Source: Natrinema sp. CBA1119 (GTDB taxonomy: Archaea; Halobacteriota; Halobacteria; Halobacteriales; Natrialbaceae). Taken from it: DNA of 64,000 bases. Below the pieces are notes generated by a model. That model saw only the letters and a program-made list of their open reading frames with translations, ran no database searches and was not told the DNA's origin. This document shows, one piece after another, positions 8,765-18,920 of the stretch. Position numbers and translations under genes: made by a program. The stretch's first letter is position 1; each line of letters begins with the position of its first letter. Location: NCBI RefSeq assembly GCF_002572525.1, contig NZ_PDBS01000006.1, positions 1 through 64,000 of the forward strand, written 5' to 3'.

Positions 8765-9292
8765 ACCTCCAACTGGATTGTCTCGATGGTTAACTGTTCG
8801 AGGGCGGTTTCCGAAAGTTCCGATTATCCGATTTCGTGCATAGGAGTGGGGAGAGCCTCGCTGAATAGCCATCATCGAGCCGGTTCCGATTCTTCCGATA
8901 TCGCCATGAAAACGGAATGGGGATGGAGTCTGCCTCCGGATGGGGTGGAGGAGAGGGGGAGTGGAGGCGTCCTATTGTTTGTGGTGATGATCATTAACTA
9001 TTTGTGACAGCATCAACAAGCCAATAAATTGATAACAATATACTCACAAGGGACAGACGGCGGGGGAGAGGATTCAGTCGTTGCCTGACAAGATCCGCCC
9101 GACCCGAGACAGACGGTCCCTCGCTATTCGAGATCGAATCACGTTTCGACGTGAAGCCAATTGTCACGCACATCGGTCTCGGTCCCTCCCCTGGCGACAG
9201 ATCACCTCCAGGGGATGGGGGCTCAACGCTGGCCTCTGGCCGGCGTTTCTGTGACGCGAGAGTTTATATACGGAGCCGTGGCAACGCCGGTG
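8765..9292. other. Intergenic region without a supported gene
   Basis: No convincing coding frame is seen. The section around 8985-9050 is AT-rich. A TATA-like TTTATATA at ~9263-9270 lies ~25 bases before the ATG at 9293 and fits a promoter for the small broken gene there. Confidence 0.5.
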
Positions 9293-9433
9293 ATGTCTCT
9301 CACCAATCGACAGGAGGATCTCCTGATCGCCGTCGCACTGACCGAGTTCAGCGTCCACTAAGAGCAGGCCGATCCCAAACTCGCCGAGCACAAGCAGATC
9401 CAGAAGGCGAAAGACGCGATGATGAGGGAGTAA
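9293..9433 (+). pseudogene. Small conserved helical protein with in-frame stop
   Basis: The sequence reads MSLTNRQEDLLIAVALTEFSVH, then TAA (9359-9361), then EQADPKLAEHKQIQKAKDAMMRE and a normal stop, 46 codons in all. The well-spaced TATA box and the related 3' remnant at 5419-5484 argue that this was a real gene. The internal TAA probably replaces a Tyr or Gln codon. Confidence 0.45.
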
Positions 9434-9443
9434 CTCCGTGTGT

Positions 9444-10763
9444 CTATTCTTCCACGCCAGCGAGTTCGAAGGCTTCCGACAACGAGTCAAAGTGGCGATA
9501 ATAGTTGTCGTGCTATGGTTTCCATGTTCGCGAATATCCGTCGTTCGAACAGGCTTCCCATGCTCGTCCGCCAACCGCTGGAGATCGGCTAACAGCTCGT
9601 CGCGTGTTGTCGGCCCTTCGGACACAGAAGCAGGGTCATAGCCGGCGGCCTCGAGCGCCGCTGTCCACGATCCAAACCGATCTCGGTAGGGTGACGCCGA
9701 GTACTGCCCATGTTCGGTGATGTCGGCGATCGTGGGACGACCATCAACCGTGTCGGCGACCCGCTCGAATTCAGCCAGGAGCGTCTCTGTATCGATATCG
9801 CCGGTTGCACGTTCCTGACCAGAGTCGAGTCCTGCCGCCTCACGGGCTGTTGCGAGTGACTCGAAGGTCCGGAAATATGTCGAGATGCTATATTGGCCGT
9901 GTGTGTCGATAACCGATGTGGTTACCGGCTCGCCATGTTCGTCGGCGAGTCGTTGGAGGTCGGCGAGTAATTGGTCACGGGTCACTGGCGCAGATGGTCG
10001 GTCACAATCGAAGCCAGCAGCCTCGAGCGCATCGTACCAGGAGTCAAACCGAGCCTGATATGTCGACGGCGAGTGCTGGCCGTGGTCGATCATATCTGAC
10101 ATCGATGGTGGTTGACCAACCTCATCACCAAGCTGCTGGAGTTCGGCGAGCAACTCCTCGGTCTCGATCTCGGGTGTGCCGGCCTCGGGGCCACGCTCGA
10201 GCCCGGCCGCCTCGCGCGCATCTGCTAGTGAGTCGAAGAGCGAGTAATAGTGGTTCGTATGATATTTGCCATGGTTGATGATATCGCTCGCAGCGACTGG
10301 CTCGCCATGGTCGTCGGCAAGCCGTCGAAGGTCGGCCAGTAGGTCCTCACGGTCTGGGTCCTGCTGTACGTCTTGCTCATCGTCGAGTCCGGCCGCTTCA
10401 AGGGCAGGTCCCAGGATCCGAAGCGATCCCGATATGTCGGCGCGGAATATGAACCGTATTCGGTGACATCCGTCTGTGAGGGTGCGCCATCGACCTGCTC
10501 ACTCACATCGCGAAGATCGGCCAGCAATGCCTCGGTCTCGATCCGTGCTTCGTGTCGGTCTCGATCCGTGCTTCGTGTCGGTCCAGCCCGCGCTCAAGGC
10601 CCGCCTCCTTGCGCGCCTCGAAGAGTGAGTCGAACTCCCGATGGTACGGCGTTGGACTGTACTGCCCGTGCTCTTTGATGTCTTCGCGCGTCACTGGCTC
10701 GCCATGTTCGTCGGCAAGCCGCTGGAGTTCGCTGAGATACTCATCGTCTGTTCGTGTACCCAT
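9444..10763 (-). pseudogene. Seven-repeat homing-endonuclease-associated (HNH_repeat) DNA-binding protein, frameshifted
   Basis: From MGTRTDDEYLSELQRLADEHG the conceptual protein (~430 aa) is seven ~52-residue repeats of the homing-endonuclease-associated type: helix, G.P....I..HG.YS...Y...F.S, helix ending AGL. Two subtypes alternate A-B-A-B-A-B-A. A has DEHGEPV and FDSL..AREAAGLERG; B has DGxPT and FGSW..ALEAAGYD. No HNH or GIY-YIG nuclease domain is visible. The frame is broken by the 23-bp duplication at 10535-10580, by an indel near 10405 (FGSWD) and by one near 9515. In the restored last frame it ends ...SLSEAFELAGVEE at 9444. Sequence-specific DNA binding is inferred from the family. 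Confidence 0.75.
10535..10580. repeat. Perfect 23-bp tandem duplication
   Basis: Two identical 23-base units (10535-10557 and 10558-10580, starting GTCTCGATCC) lie inside the repeat-protein gene. Twenty-three is not divisible by three, so the duplication itself shifts the frame. Confidence 0.9.
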
Positions 10764-11175
10764 TGTCGCCCCATTTGAAATCTCACAAGAAAGGTGTTTC
10801 TGTGGGCCACCAAGCCCCAAGTTGATCAATTTCTCCGAGATTCCTCCGTTCGCATACCCGTGAAATGATATTTGCGTCATTAGGAATTGGGTACACATAC
10901 TCAGTACAGAGACTATTTCTAGTTGTACGCACGCGTATCACCCCCGCTCCGTCGGGTGGTATGATCTAGTTAAAGACTGTTCTTTACTGCTAATGGTCTA
11001 GTGGGGTAGTATGCAACAACAATTAAGTTCCAGTAGTGTAGTAGAGTTATCTGAGGCAGAAGGTAAACGAAAATGACCAGACAACTGTGGCGGAAGTATA
11101 GCTTCGCAAGTACACTGCACGACACCTGCCCGACATGATGCGGGTACCCAATGCCGACTGGTGGTTGTCAAATCC
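10764..11175. other. Divergent intergenic region
   Basis: This separates the minus-strand repeat gene from the plus-strand ribbon-helix-helix gene and must hold promoters for both. A 21-codon frame (MQQQLSSSSVVEL...) begins at ~11010 but has no supporting context. I see no RNA gene or mobile-element end. Confidence 0.4.
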
Positions 11176-11349
11176 ATGAGCGCTGAAATGACGGAGTCAG
11201 ATGACGGGGACAATATCACCCGTACGACGATCAAGATTGACGATAAGATTTGGCGACGTGTCCGGTCGCAGGCCATCCGCGAAGACAGGCGGGTCTCGGA
11301 GGAACTCGAGCAGATCCTCCGGGAGTACTTCGACGAAGAGGAGCCATGA
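11176..11349 (+). CDS. Ribbon-helix-helix (CopG/Arc-type) DNA-binding protein
   Basis: From ATG 11176 the 57-aa product has an acidic tail of ~15 residues, a beta strand NITRTTIKID, then two helices (KIWRRVRSQAIREDR, VSEELEQILREYFDEEE). This is the standard ribbon-helix-helix layout of small dimeric repressors. A GTG at 11161 would add five residues. It ends 43 bases before the large glycoprotein gene on the same strand and could be its regulator or an orphan antitoxin; no partner toxin is adjacent. Confidence 0.7.
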   Translation: MSAEMTESDDGDNITRTTIKIDDKIWRRVRSQAIREDRRVSEELEQILREYFDEEEP

Positions 11350-11392
11350 TGTATCGACTAATGAGTAACACACAACCCTATATTAACAATCA

Positions 11393-14300
11393 ATGACAGG
11401 CGATAATACGACAGAGAAGTTGCGCGCAGTACTTCTCGCGACCATGATGGTCATCTCGGTCGTCGCGATGACCACCGCGTTCGCAGGCAGTGCGGCCGCA
11501 GCGACAAATGTCAGCTCAGGCAATCAGGATGTGGTGTTGGGTGCCGAAGCCCAATCTCTAGGGACGAGTACAACATCGTTCACCATTTCCGAAACTACTG
11601 ATGATTTCGGAGGATCTGGCTCCGGTGAAATCACCGTTCCGGACGGAGTAACATTCAATCAGACTCAGTCTGACTTGACAGTACGGCAGACCAGCAGCGG
11701 GTCGCTCAGCAATGTCCGGTTTACCGACTCCCAGACGATCAAGTTCGACTATAGTGGGTTCAGTTCCACTAGTGCTGATTCTATCAGCTTCGGACAGCTC
11801 TATATGGATGTGAGTCAGGACGCCGGATCATCCTTCAAGGTTGACACCCGCGTGGGGGTTAATTCTCAATCACTAACGATCACCACCCATCAGGCATCTA
11901 TCTCTGGCCCCAGCGGGAGCTTCGGAGCGGCATCGACCGGGAATAATATTGGAACTGTCACGGTCAGTACCGCAACCGTCGATGGTCAGATCGGTAACCA
12001 GACGGACCTGATCATCTACGCGAATCAATCGAACGGAGTTACGCTCGATACGAGTGTCGATGTTGCATCGACGATTACGGACAATAATGATAACGTGAAT
12101 GAGTCGGCAGCGACGATCTCGGAAGAGAAAATCGTCGTGCCGGTCACGAGTGACTTTGCGGCCGGTGACTCGGTGGATCTAGATGGCTTGGCCGTCAACC
12201 TGACTGCCGATGCCAGTGATTCCGCGCTGACCGTGGAAGCAACCCCTGCCAGTGATACTGGAGGATCACTCACCTCGACTACTGGCAATCAGATCGCGGT
12301 CACAAAACCAGGTGTTAGCCTTGGGTCTTCGTTCGACCTTGCGGTTGGACAGGAGGGTCAGGCTACTGGTGATACGATCACGGTCACCTCGTCTGCAAAT
12401 GGTGACATCGGTGATGGGACGAATGTGACTGTGATGCTGAATGACAGTGACGTCACGTTCGATACCTCCGGTACAGTCACTGCTACGGTTAACAATGTGA
12501 CTGGACCGAATGGGGAGACTGCTGAAAGCAAGAATGCACCAGCAGTCGTTAACGAAAACAACCTGACTGTGAACGTCTCTGGTGACTTTGAAGCCACTGA
12601 CAATGTTGTGTTCAGTGGCTTCTCGCTGAACGTCACGAACCAGCCTGCTGACGGCACTGATGTCAAGGTCAGTGCTCAGACACAGTCTTCACCGAATGGC
12701 GCTGTAATCACGAGTGAAGACACTGGGACGTTCATCACCCTTCAGCGTCCTGACTATACCTACAACGGTGATACCGTTGACGTGGACAACGACGGTGAAG
12801 ACCAGAACGCTCTGAAGGATATTACCGTCGCATCGGCGACTGACAGTGATATTGCCGATAACACTAATATCACTATCAGCATTGCAGACGGTTCTGGAGT
12901 GACGTTCGACCAAAGTGATAGTAATACTCTGACTCTTGGCTTTGATGACACTGCAACACAGGTTAACCCTGCGGTCATCAACGAACAGAACGTCACCGTA
13001 GAAGTCAAGAACTTCGACAGTTCTGGAGAAGCCGTTGTCTTCCAGAACATCGGTGTCAACGTCACGGCGGACGCGACGAACACCACGCTCGCGGTGACGA
13101 CGAACACCAGTGATTCGGAGGTCACGACCGTCCTCTCGAATAATGTCGTCGTCGTCAACGAGGTCTCACCGACCCAGATCGCGGCTGACCCGGATGTCTC
13201 TGATGGTGATGACTTCACCAACGGCAACGATGTCAGTGCGACCAAGCCGCAGGTCACAAACACGATCACCGGGCAGGTGCGTCTTCAGGATGACACCGGC
13301 GCCAACTTCGGCGCTGGAGACATGAACCTTGAGATCGTCTCGACGCCTGAAGGATCGAGTGGTGCGTCGCTCAACACGAGCACTGTCACCACGGCTTCTG
13401 ACGGCACTGCCGACTTCAACTTCACGGCTGGTGACAAAACTGGTGACTACGTGGTCAACGCCACGATCGCTGGTACGTCCACGGGCGTGAACATCACGTA
13501 TACTTCCCAGTCGGGTCCCGTTGCTGACATCACTGTCACCAATGTCGAGGATGCGATCAAAGGAACTGCGACGAATGACAAGCAGACCGCAGTCCTGAAA
13601 GTTCAGGCGCTGGACGCACAAGGTAACCCTGTCAGCAGTTCCGTTGACACGTCATTCACGATTAGCAGTCCTGATGCAGAAAACTTCGCCGTGGATAACT
13701 GGGTCAACAGTACCGGTCAGTTAGCCGATGGGACGGCAACCGGTGAAAGTATCGACGCCAGTACTGGCAACTTGAAGCTGGCAGATAATGGTACTGCGTA
13801 TGTCAGCTTCACAGATCCGGCCGCGGAAGACGTGACGATGGAAGTCGAATATGGCTCGAGTAGTGACTCTGGCACGGTGACCATCTACGACAACATCGGT
13901 CAGGTCTCGCTTGAGCTCAACGAATCGTCGGTCATCCGTGGCGATACCGTCCAGGCGGACGCCACGATCAAGCAGTCCGACGGGACGGTCATTACGGTCC
14001 CGGACATCACGGTCAACTTCGACGATAACAGTAACAGCAACACGACGGTCAACAGTGCAAGCGCTGACACGAACGGCGATGGCGTCGCAAGCGTCACCGT
14101 CTCCGCTGACAGTGCTGGCACGTCGACCATCGACGCTGTTACCAACCTCAAGAAGGGCAGTGCAACCCTCACGATCGAAGACCCGACACTCACCGTCTCG
14201 ACTGACGTTGATTCGGTGACGGTCGGCGAGGAGACCACGGTCAACACCACGGTCACCTACGAGAACAACGGGAGTGCCGTTGAAGGTGCCACGCTGAACG

Positions 14301-15175
14301 TGACTGGTGCCGGCGTCGACGTTGCCGACCAGACCACGGACGCGAACGGCACTGCACAGTTCACGGTGAACGCTAGCGAAGCTGGTGACATCACGGTGAA
14401 CGCAACGCTCGCCGGCACGAACATGGGTCAGGCGACAATCACGGCTGAACCCGCCGCACAGCCTGACATCTCCGTTGACTACGACGTCGACAGTGAGACC
14501 GTCGAAGTCGGCGAGAACGTGACTGTCACGGCGACGGTCACCAACGCAGGCGACGCAGCTGGCTCGGCTGACGTGACGTTCAACGCGGACGGCACGGAAG
14601 TTGAGAACCAGTCTGTTGACGTTGACGCGAACAACAGCACCACCGTCGAGTTCACCACGAGCTTCGACAGTGCTGGCTCGCACAACGTCTCGATCAACGA
14701 CCTCAACGCGACTGAGATCACGGTGCAGGCACCTGCATCGTTTGACGTCAGCTACGACGTTGACAAAGAGAACATTACGGTCGGCGAGACGCTCAACGTG
14801 ACCGCCACTGTTGAGAACACCGGCGACCTCAGCGGCGAGACGACAGTGTACTTCCACGCGGCTGGCGACGAGTACACCAACACGACCGTCTCCGTCGATG
14901 CGGGTAACTCCACGGAAATCGTCCAGGAGATCTACCTGCCCGAGGAGGCCGGCTCCTACAACGTCTCGGTCAACGACCTCGAACCGACGGAGATCACCGT
15001 CGAAGAGGCCGCGAGTGACGAACCGACTGTCTCCGACTACGCCAACGAGAACGGCGTCGTCGAGCTCTCGGGTCTCAGCACCGCCATCGACGACTGGCGC
15101 AGCAGTGAGATCGGTCTCGGTCTGCTGAGCGACGTCATCGATGCCTGGCGTAGCGGTGAATCCGTCGACTCGTAA
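11393..15175 (+). CDS. Large S-layer-type surface glycoprotein with CARDB domains and dockerin-like C-terminus
   Basis: The 1260-aa protein begins with the haloarchaeal surface-glycoprotein signal peptide (KLRAVLLATMMVISVVAMTTAFAGSAAA), shared with the 19456 S-layer gene. The body is Asp/Thr/Ser-rich beta-sandwich sequence with dozens of N-x-S/T sequons. Big_1/Ig-like invasin-type domains lie at ~580-1010, followed by two CARDB domains (~1030-1205). There is no PGF-CTERM tripartite tail. It ends with GLSTAIDDWR...LLSDVIDAWRSGESVDS. A surface protein held by a module interaction rather than by archaeosortase anchoring is inferred. A CCCTATATTA box lies just upstream of ATG. Confidence 0.85.
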   Translation: MTGDNTTEKLRAVLLATMMVISVVAMTTAFAGSAAAATNVSSGNQDVVLGAEAQSLGTSTTSFTISETTDDFGGSGSGEITVPDGVTFNQTQSDLTVRQTSSGSLSNVRFTDSQTIKFDYSGFSSTSADSISFGQLYMDVSQDAGSSFKVDTRVGVNSQSLTITTHQASISGPSGSFGAASTGNNIGTVTVSTATVDGQIGNQTDLIIYANQSNGVTLDTSVDVASTITDNNDNVNESAATISEEKIVVPVTSDFAAGDSVDLDGLAVNLTADASDSALTVEATPASDTGGSLTSTTGNQIAVTKPGVSLGSSFDLAVGQEGQATGDTITVTSSANGDIGDGTNVTVMLNDSDVTFDTSGTVTATVNNVTGPNGETAESKNAPAVVNENNLTVNVSGDFEATDNVVFSGFSLNVTNQPADGTDVKVSAQTQSSPNGAVITSEDTGTFITLQRPDYTYNGDTVDVDNDGEDQNALKDITVASATDSDIADNTNITISIADGSGVTFDQSDSNTLTLGFDDTATQVNPAVINEQNVTVEVKNFDSSGEAVVFQNIGVNVTADATNTTLAVTTNTSDSEVTTVLSNNVVVVNEVSPTQIAADPDVSDGDDFTNGNDVSATKPQVTNTITGQVRLQDDTGANFGAGDMNLEIVSTPEGSSGASLNTSTVTTASDGTADFNFTAGDKTGDYVVNATIAGTSTGVNITYTSQSGPVADITVTNVEDAIKGTATNDKQTAVLKVQALDAQGNPVSSSVDTSFTISSPDAENFAVDNWVNSTGQLADGTATGESIDASTGNLKLADNGTAYVSFTDPAAEDVTMEVEYGSSSDSGTVTIYDNIGQVSLELNESSVIRGDTVQADATIKQSDGTVITVPDITVNFDDNSNSNTTVNSASADTNGDGVASVTVSADSAGTSTIDAVTNLKKGSATLTIEDPTLTVSTDVDSVTVGEETTVNTTVTYENNGSAVEGATLNVTGAGVDVADQTTDANGTAQFTVNASEAGDITVNATLAGTNMGQATITAEPAAQPDISVDYDVDSETVEVGENVTVTATVTNAGDAAGSADVTFNADGTEVENQSVDVDANNSTTVEFTTSFDSAGSHNVSINDLNATEITVQAPASFDVSYDVDKENITVGETLNVTATVENTGDLSGETTVYFHAAGDEYTNTTVSVDAGNSTEIVQEIYLPEEAGSYNVSVNDLEPTEITVEEAASDEPTVSDYANENGVVELSGLSTAIDDWRSSEIGLGLLSDVIDAWRSGESVDS

Positions 15176-15260
15176 TCACACCTAACTACTGCTCCACCGC
15201 GGATCAGTCCCTATCCGATTGCAGTTGCGGTTCCATTTTTTCGACGTGCGCTACGCTCCA
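15176..15260 (+). terminator. 3' UTR hairpin and T-run after the 11393 gene
   Basis: CGGAT (15200-15204) pairs with ATCCG (15213-15217) and is followed by GCAGTTGCGG and six Ts at 15236-15241, an archaeal intrinsic-type terminator. The whole ~75-base stretch resembles the region after 18605. Confidence 0.6.
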
Positions 15261-15395
15261 GAGCGATAGCGTCGGGTATCGCATAGACAGTTCTCTCACA
15301 TCAGTTGGACACCGCGCTCTCCCAGCCGAGTAGGCCAAGCGTCACGGTGTTGCTCGAAAGACCGAGATCTTCCCTCTACTTATGGAATAATATGC

Positions 15396-15411
15396 AGAAA
15401 TATTTATTATC
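15396..15411 (+). promoter_or_regulatory. TATA box for the 15439 gene
   Basis: AAATATTTATTATC ends about 28 bases before ATG 15439, correct spacing for a short-leader or leaderless transcript. Confidence 0.55.
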
Positions 15412-15438
15412 ACAACTGATAGCCTATGTAGTATATCC

Positions 15439-18400
15439 ATGGACGGAATCAGCGAGTCGAGTACGCAGGCCAGAAAACAGCGACAACCATGTTTCCGAGG
15501 GGTTCGTATTGGCCTTTTCATCGGATTACTAACGATAGTTCTTCTTGGCACTGCCGCAGCCGGAGCTGCTGTACCTGCAACCAATGCGACAGCGATAGAC
15601 ACACAGATAGTCGACGATCCAGCGGCGTGGCCTAACACGGGATACGATGAACGGAATAGTCGTGTCAGCGACGGAACGCCGCCTGCGGAGGCGCCTGATA
15701 GAGCATGGTCATTTGACCTAGTTGAGAACGACACGGAGCGGCTGACTGATCCGATTATTGTCGAAGACACGGTTCTATTTGGAACAGAGTGGTCAAGTTC
15801 GGACACAGAACACGGATCACTCACTGCAGTTAACCTTACAACAGGTGATCAACGATGGTCGTTCGGTGTCAATACCGAACAGAAGTTTACCTATGATATT
15901 GCGACCGACGGAGAGACGGTCATAATCGGTGAGAACGATGCGCTCTATGGCGTTGATCTCAAAACTGGGACTCGAGAGTGGCAGAAGGACCACTCACGGT
16001 TTACGGGATATGGAATTACTTCTCACGAGGGGGTCGTATATACGCGACTCGGAGATCGAGGGAGCGTGCACGCGCTTGATCCGACTAATGGGACTTCTCA
16101 CTGGAACACGCCACTCCCCAATATCGATGAGCAGACTGGCGAAACGAATGCACCGGCTGTCGGAAATGGGTCCGTCTACGTTGCCGGTTCGTGTTCCGTC
16201 TCCGATAGCGAGCGAAAATTCCTCTGTATTACTGCGCTGGACCGCGATACTGGGAACGTCAAGTGGCAGACTGTCAGTGATTCCGTAGAGTCAACTGGCA
16301 GCATCAGTGATCCAGTACTCGCGGACGGGACGCTCTATGTTCGCCTTGAGAAAGACTACCTCCGGGAATCGCCACAGCTGGTAGCGTTTAATATCTCGAC
16401 TCGATCTGTCACTGACAGCCGCTCCGTCGAGTCGGGGGCACCGATAGCAGTCACCGAAGAGACGATCTTCACGACCGATTCTAATGGAATCGTTGCCATC
16501 GATCGTGAAACGACTGCGACCAGATGGACGAACGAAGGAACAACATCCGTCGTCGTTGGTGAGCAGGTACTCACGGTTGACGGAACTCAGCTTCGTGCAC
16601 TGTCGTCGTCTTCAGGTGACGAGCAGTGGTCCACGTCGGTCTCGACCTCGAACATCGATGCGCTCAGTGCAGGCATGGCTGCCTCGAACGGAACAATCGT
16701 TGTGCTTGGGGAGATATCAGTGACGAGTATCGTGGCACTGCGGTCGCATTCACAGGGACAACAACTCCATCTGAGGAAATCCTGGTCGAGCCCGAGAATC
16801 CACAAGTCGGAACACCGGCCCGCTTCAACGCAAGTAGGATCACTGGGACGAACTACAGGTGGGACTTCGACGAAAATGGAACGACCGACGCTCGTGGTGC
16901 CGTTGTCGATCATCAGTTCGACACGTCTGGTAGGTTCAACGTGACGGTTACCGTCGAGACTGACGGTGGAGCGAGGCGGTTCGAACGGAGCGTTCGTGTC
17001 ATCGAACCGTTGAACGTCGATCTGTCCGTGGAAAACAGGCACCCACAGCCCTACACGGATGTCGATCTCTCTGCCGCAAACAGTACTGGAACGGGGACAC
17101 TCACCTACAAGTGGTCTAAAAACGGGGATTCGCTTCATCGCTGTGAGGAAATGGAGTGTACAGTTCCTTTGGGAGGTGATCCCGTCACTGTTACTCTCGA
17201 GGTTCGAGACGAAGCGGGGCAAGTGACGACGGAGTCCGTTCGGATCGAACCTATTGCGCTCGATCTGAACACGTCTATCGATGGAACAGCTACATCGAAT
17301 CTCCATTATGACGAAACAGTACTTCTGAACGAATCATTCCAGATACGACCGGATACAAGTCAGCTATCTGGGGATATTTCCGTTCATAACCTCTCGGTTG
17401 TTGGACCAGCAACCGCAACAGGGACGATACCAGCGGAGATGACTGCAACTGAGGCTGGGCGAATTGAGATGACGATCGCATACGATGTTGACTCGGTCGA
17501 TGAGCCAGTCAACCGAACGGTTGAACTCACCGCGGTTGAGTTGCGGGAGTCCGACAAAATGTTCGAGTATTCGTTCGAACCAGGTGCAGATACACGGCAG
17601 GCACGTGCCTCTTTCGCCCGCTTGCAAAGCGATCTCGTGGAGAATGACCTGCGAGACGTCTATCGACAGATCGAGCAGCGACAGGACGGACTTCCCGAGA
17701 CAATCGTGTTCACTGCAGCGGATCCAGACCGACTCGATGACAGGAAGGAGGGATTAAACGGGTATGCGAGCTATCCAAACGAGATCTATTTAGATATGGA
17801 AGCCCACGAGAGGAGCGCCTTCTCGACGTACCGTCTCGAGGAAACCGCACGCCACGAGATTGCCCACATTGGTCAGAGCTATTTAGATGCTGAGAATCGA
17901 GATGACTGGAACTTCCTCATCGAAGGACATGCGGAGTTCGAGTCGAGTCTGACAGCTGAGACGATCGAGAACAAGCCCCCGAAAGAGGAGTTCCTGGACT
18001 GGTCATGGGAGCGTGACAAATATATGCAGAGCGCTGCGTTCGTCGATGCCTACTTCGCGGAGTATGGTCGGCAAACGTTCCTCGAGATGATGCGCAACTC
18101 ACAGGGAACAGATATGCGAACAGAATTCAAGGAAGCCACTGGCGAATCATTCGACAGTTTCTACGACCGATGGATGTCGGGAGGCCCGAACGATCCCGCG
18201 ACCCGCCGCGGCGATCTCCCCAAGGTCGCGTTCACCTATGTGGATGGTCAACTCCATGCTGAGGGACTCAGTTACACCACCGCAAATGTGATTGGAAATT
18301 GGGACCTTGACGGAGACGGTGAGACCGATGCTCGTGGAGAGACTGTCGACTGGCAACCGTCGGAGGCCGGACAGTATCCAATTACGCTGACGCTTGACGA

Positions 18401-18605
18401 CGGGAACACCGAGCTCAGTCAAACGCAGGTCTTGCAAATAGCTACTACAGACACTAACCCCCTTGCGGAGTACGCGAATGACGAGGGCATTGTCGAGACT
18501 GGAGGGCTCCGTGACGCGATCAGCGATTGGCGGCGAGACAACGCTCAAACAGACCTGTTACAAAAGATTATCGACGCCTGGCGCACTGAAGAACCTATCA
18601 GCTAG
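15439..18605 (+). pseudogene. Secreted PQQ-propeller / PKD / HExxH metallopeptidase / dockerin-like protein, split by one frameshift
   Basis: Two overlapping frames form one ~1055-aa protein. The first (from 15439) has a signal segment (IGLFIGLLTIVLLGTAAAGAA) and PQQ-type beta-propeller blades with repeated LT..NLTTGDQRWSF, DLKTGTREW and ALDRDTGNVKW. Near 16700-16760 the frame shifts by one base. The second continues through a PKD domain (NYRWDFDENGTTDARG), more Ig-like sequence and a zinc-peptidase core with HEIAH (17853-17867) and IEGHAEFE downstream. A second PKD-like domain (GNWDLDGDGETDARG) leads to the tail GLRDAISDWRR...LLQKIIDAWRTEEP. Translation should end early unless the frameshift is a sequencing error. 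Peptidase type differs from the 421 gene, yet both carry the same tail. Confidence 0.8.
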
Positions 18606-18685
18606 TCTGCTACACTAACTACCGATCTATTGCGGATCGGCCCCATTTAGCCTCCGCTTGCGGTTGCGGACTCATTTTTTGACGC
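18606..18685 (+). terminator. 3' UTR hairpin and T-run after the 18605 stop
   Basis: GCGGA (18632-18636) pairs with TCCGC (18653-18657), followed by GCGGTTGCGGACTC and a six-T run at 18675-18680. Order and wording parallel the terminator at 15176-15260. Confidence 0.6.
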
Positions 18686-18716
18686 GCACTACATGCCGGA
18701 GCTATGTACTCGTCTG

Positions 18717-18815
18717 TGGATCGGCGAGGCGATGTACACTTGCAATGACAACGCGGAGACGGCCTCGCAGGAGTTCACCGTCGAAGAGCGCACTCTCGAG
18801 ATCACTACAGCGTGG
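18717..18815 (+). pseudogene. Fragment of an S-layer glycoprotein gene
   Basis: WIGEAMYTCNDNAETASQ then EFTVEERTLEI matches in kind the segment GETWESMFEVTEDNPYVADE...GEFSVEERSMEI of the intact S-layer gene at 19456. It has no start and no long frame around it, so it is an internal scrap of a second csg-like gene, followed by an IS200/IS605 end. Confidence 0.6.
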
Positions 18816-18900
18816 AACGTCCTATTTCAGGGCCTTCCCAACAGAGGCGTAGTTCACTGGTTTGTGGTGGCACACACAGAACACTCTTCATAGTCAGCTA

Positions 18901-18920
18901 CCCACGGCTTTAGCCGTGGG
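18901..18920. repeat. IS200/IS605-type terminal hairpin remnant
   Basis: CCCACGGCT-TT-AGCCGTGGG is a 9-bp perfect stem equivalent to 242-261. It lies ~85 bases after the S-layer gene scrap and suggests a former element there. Confidence 0.65.

Noticed and set aside
13721-14857. 378-codon antisense open frame in the 11393 glycoprotein gene
   Set aside because: Shadow frame with Arg/Val-rich composition and no domain pattern.
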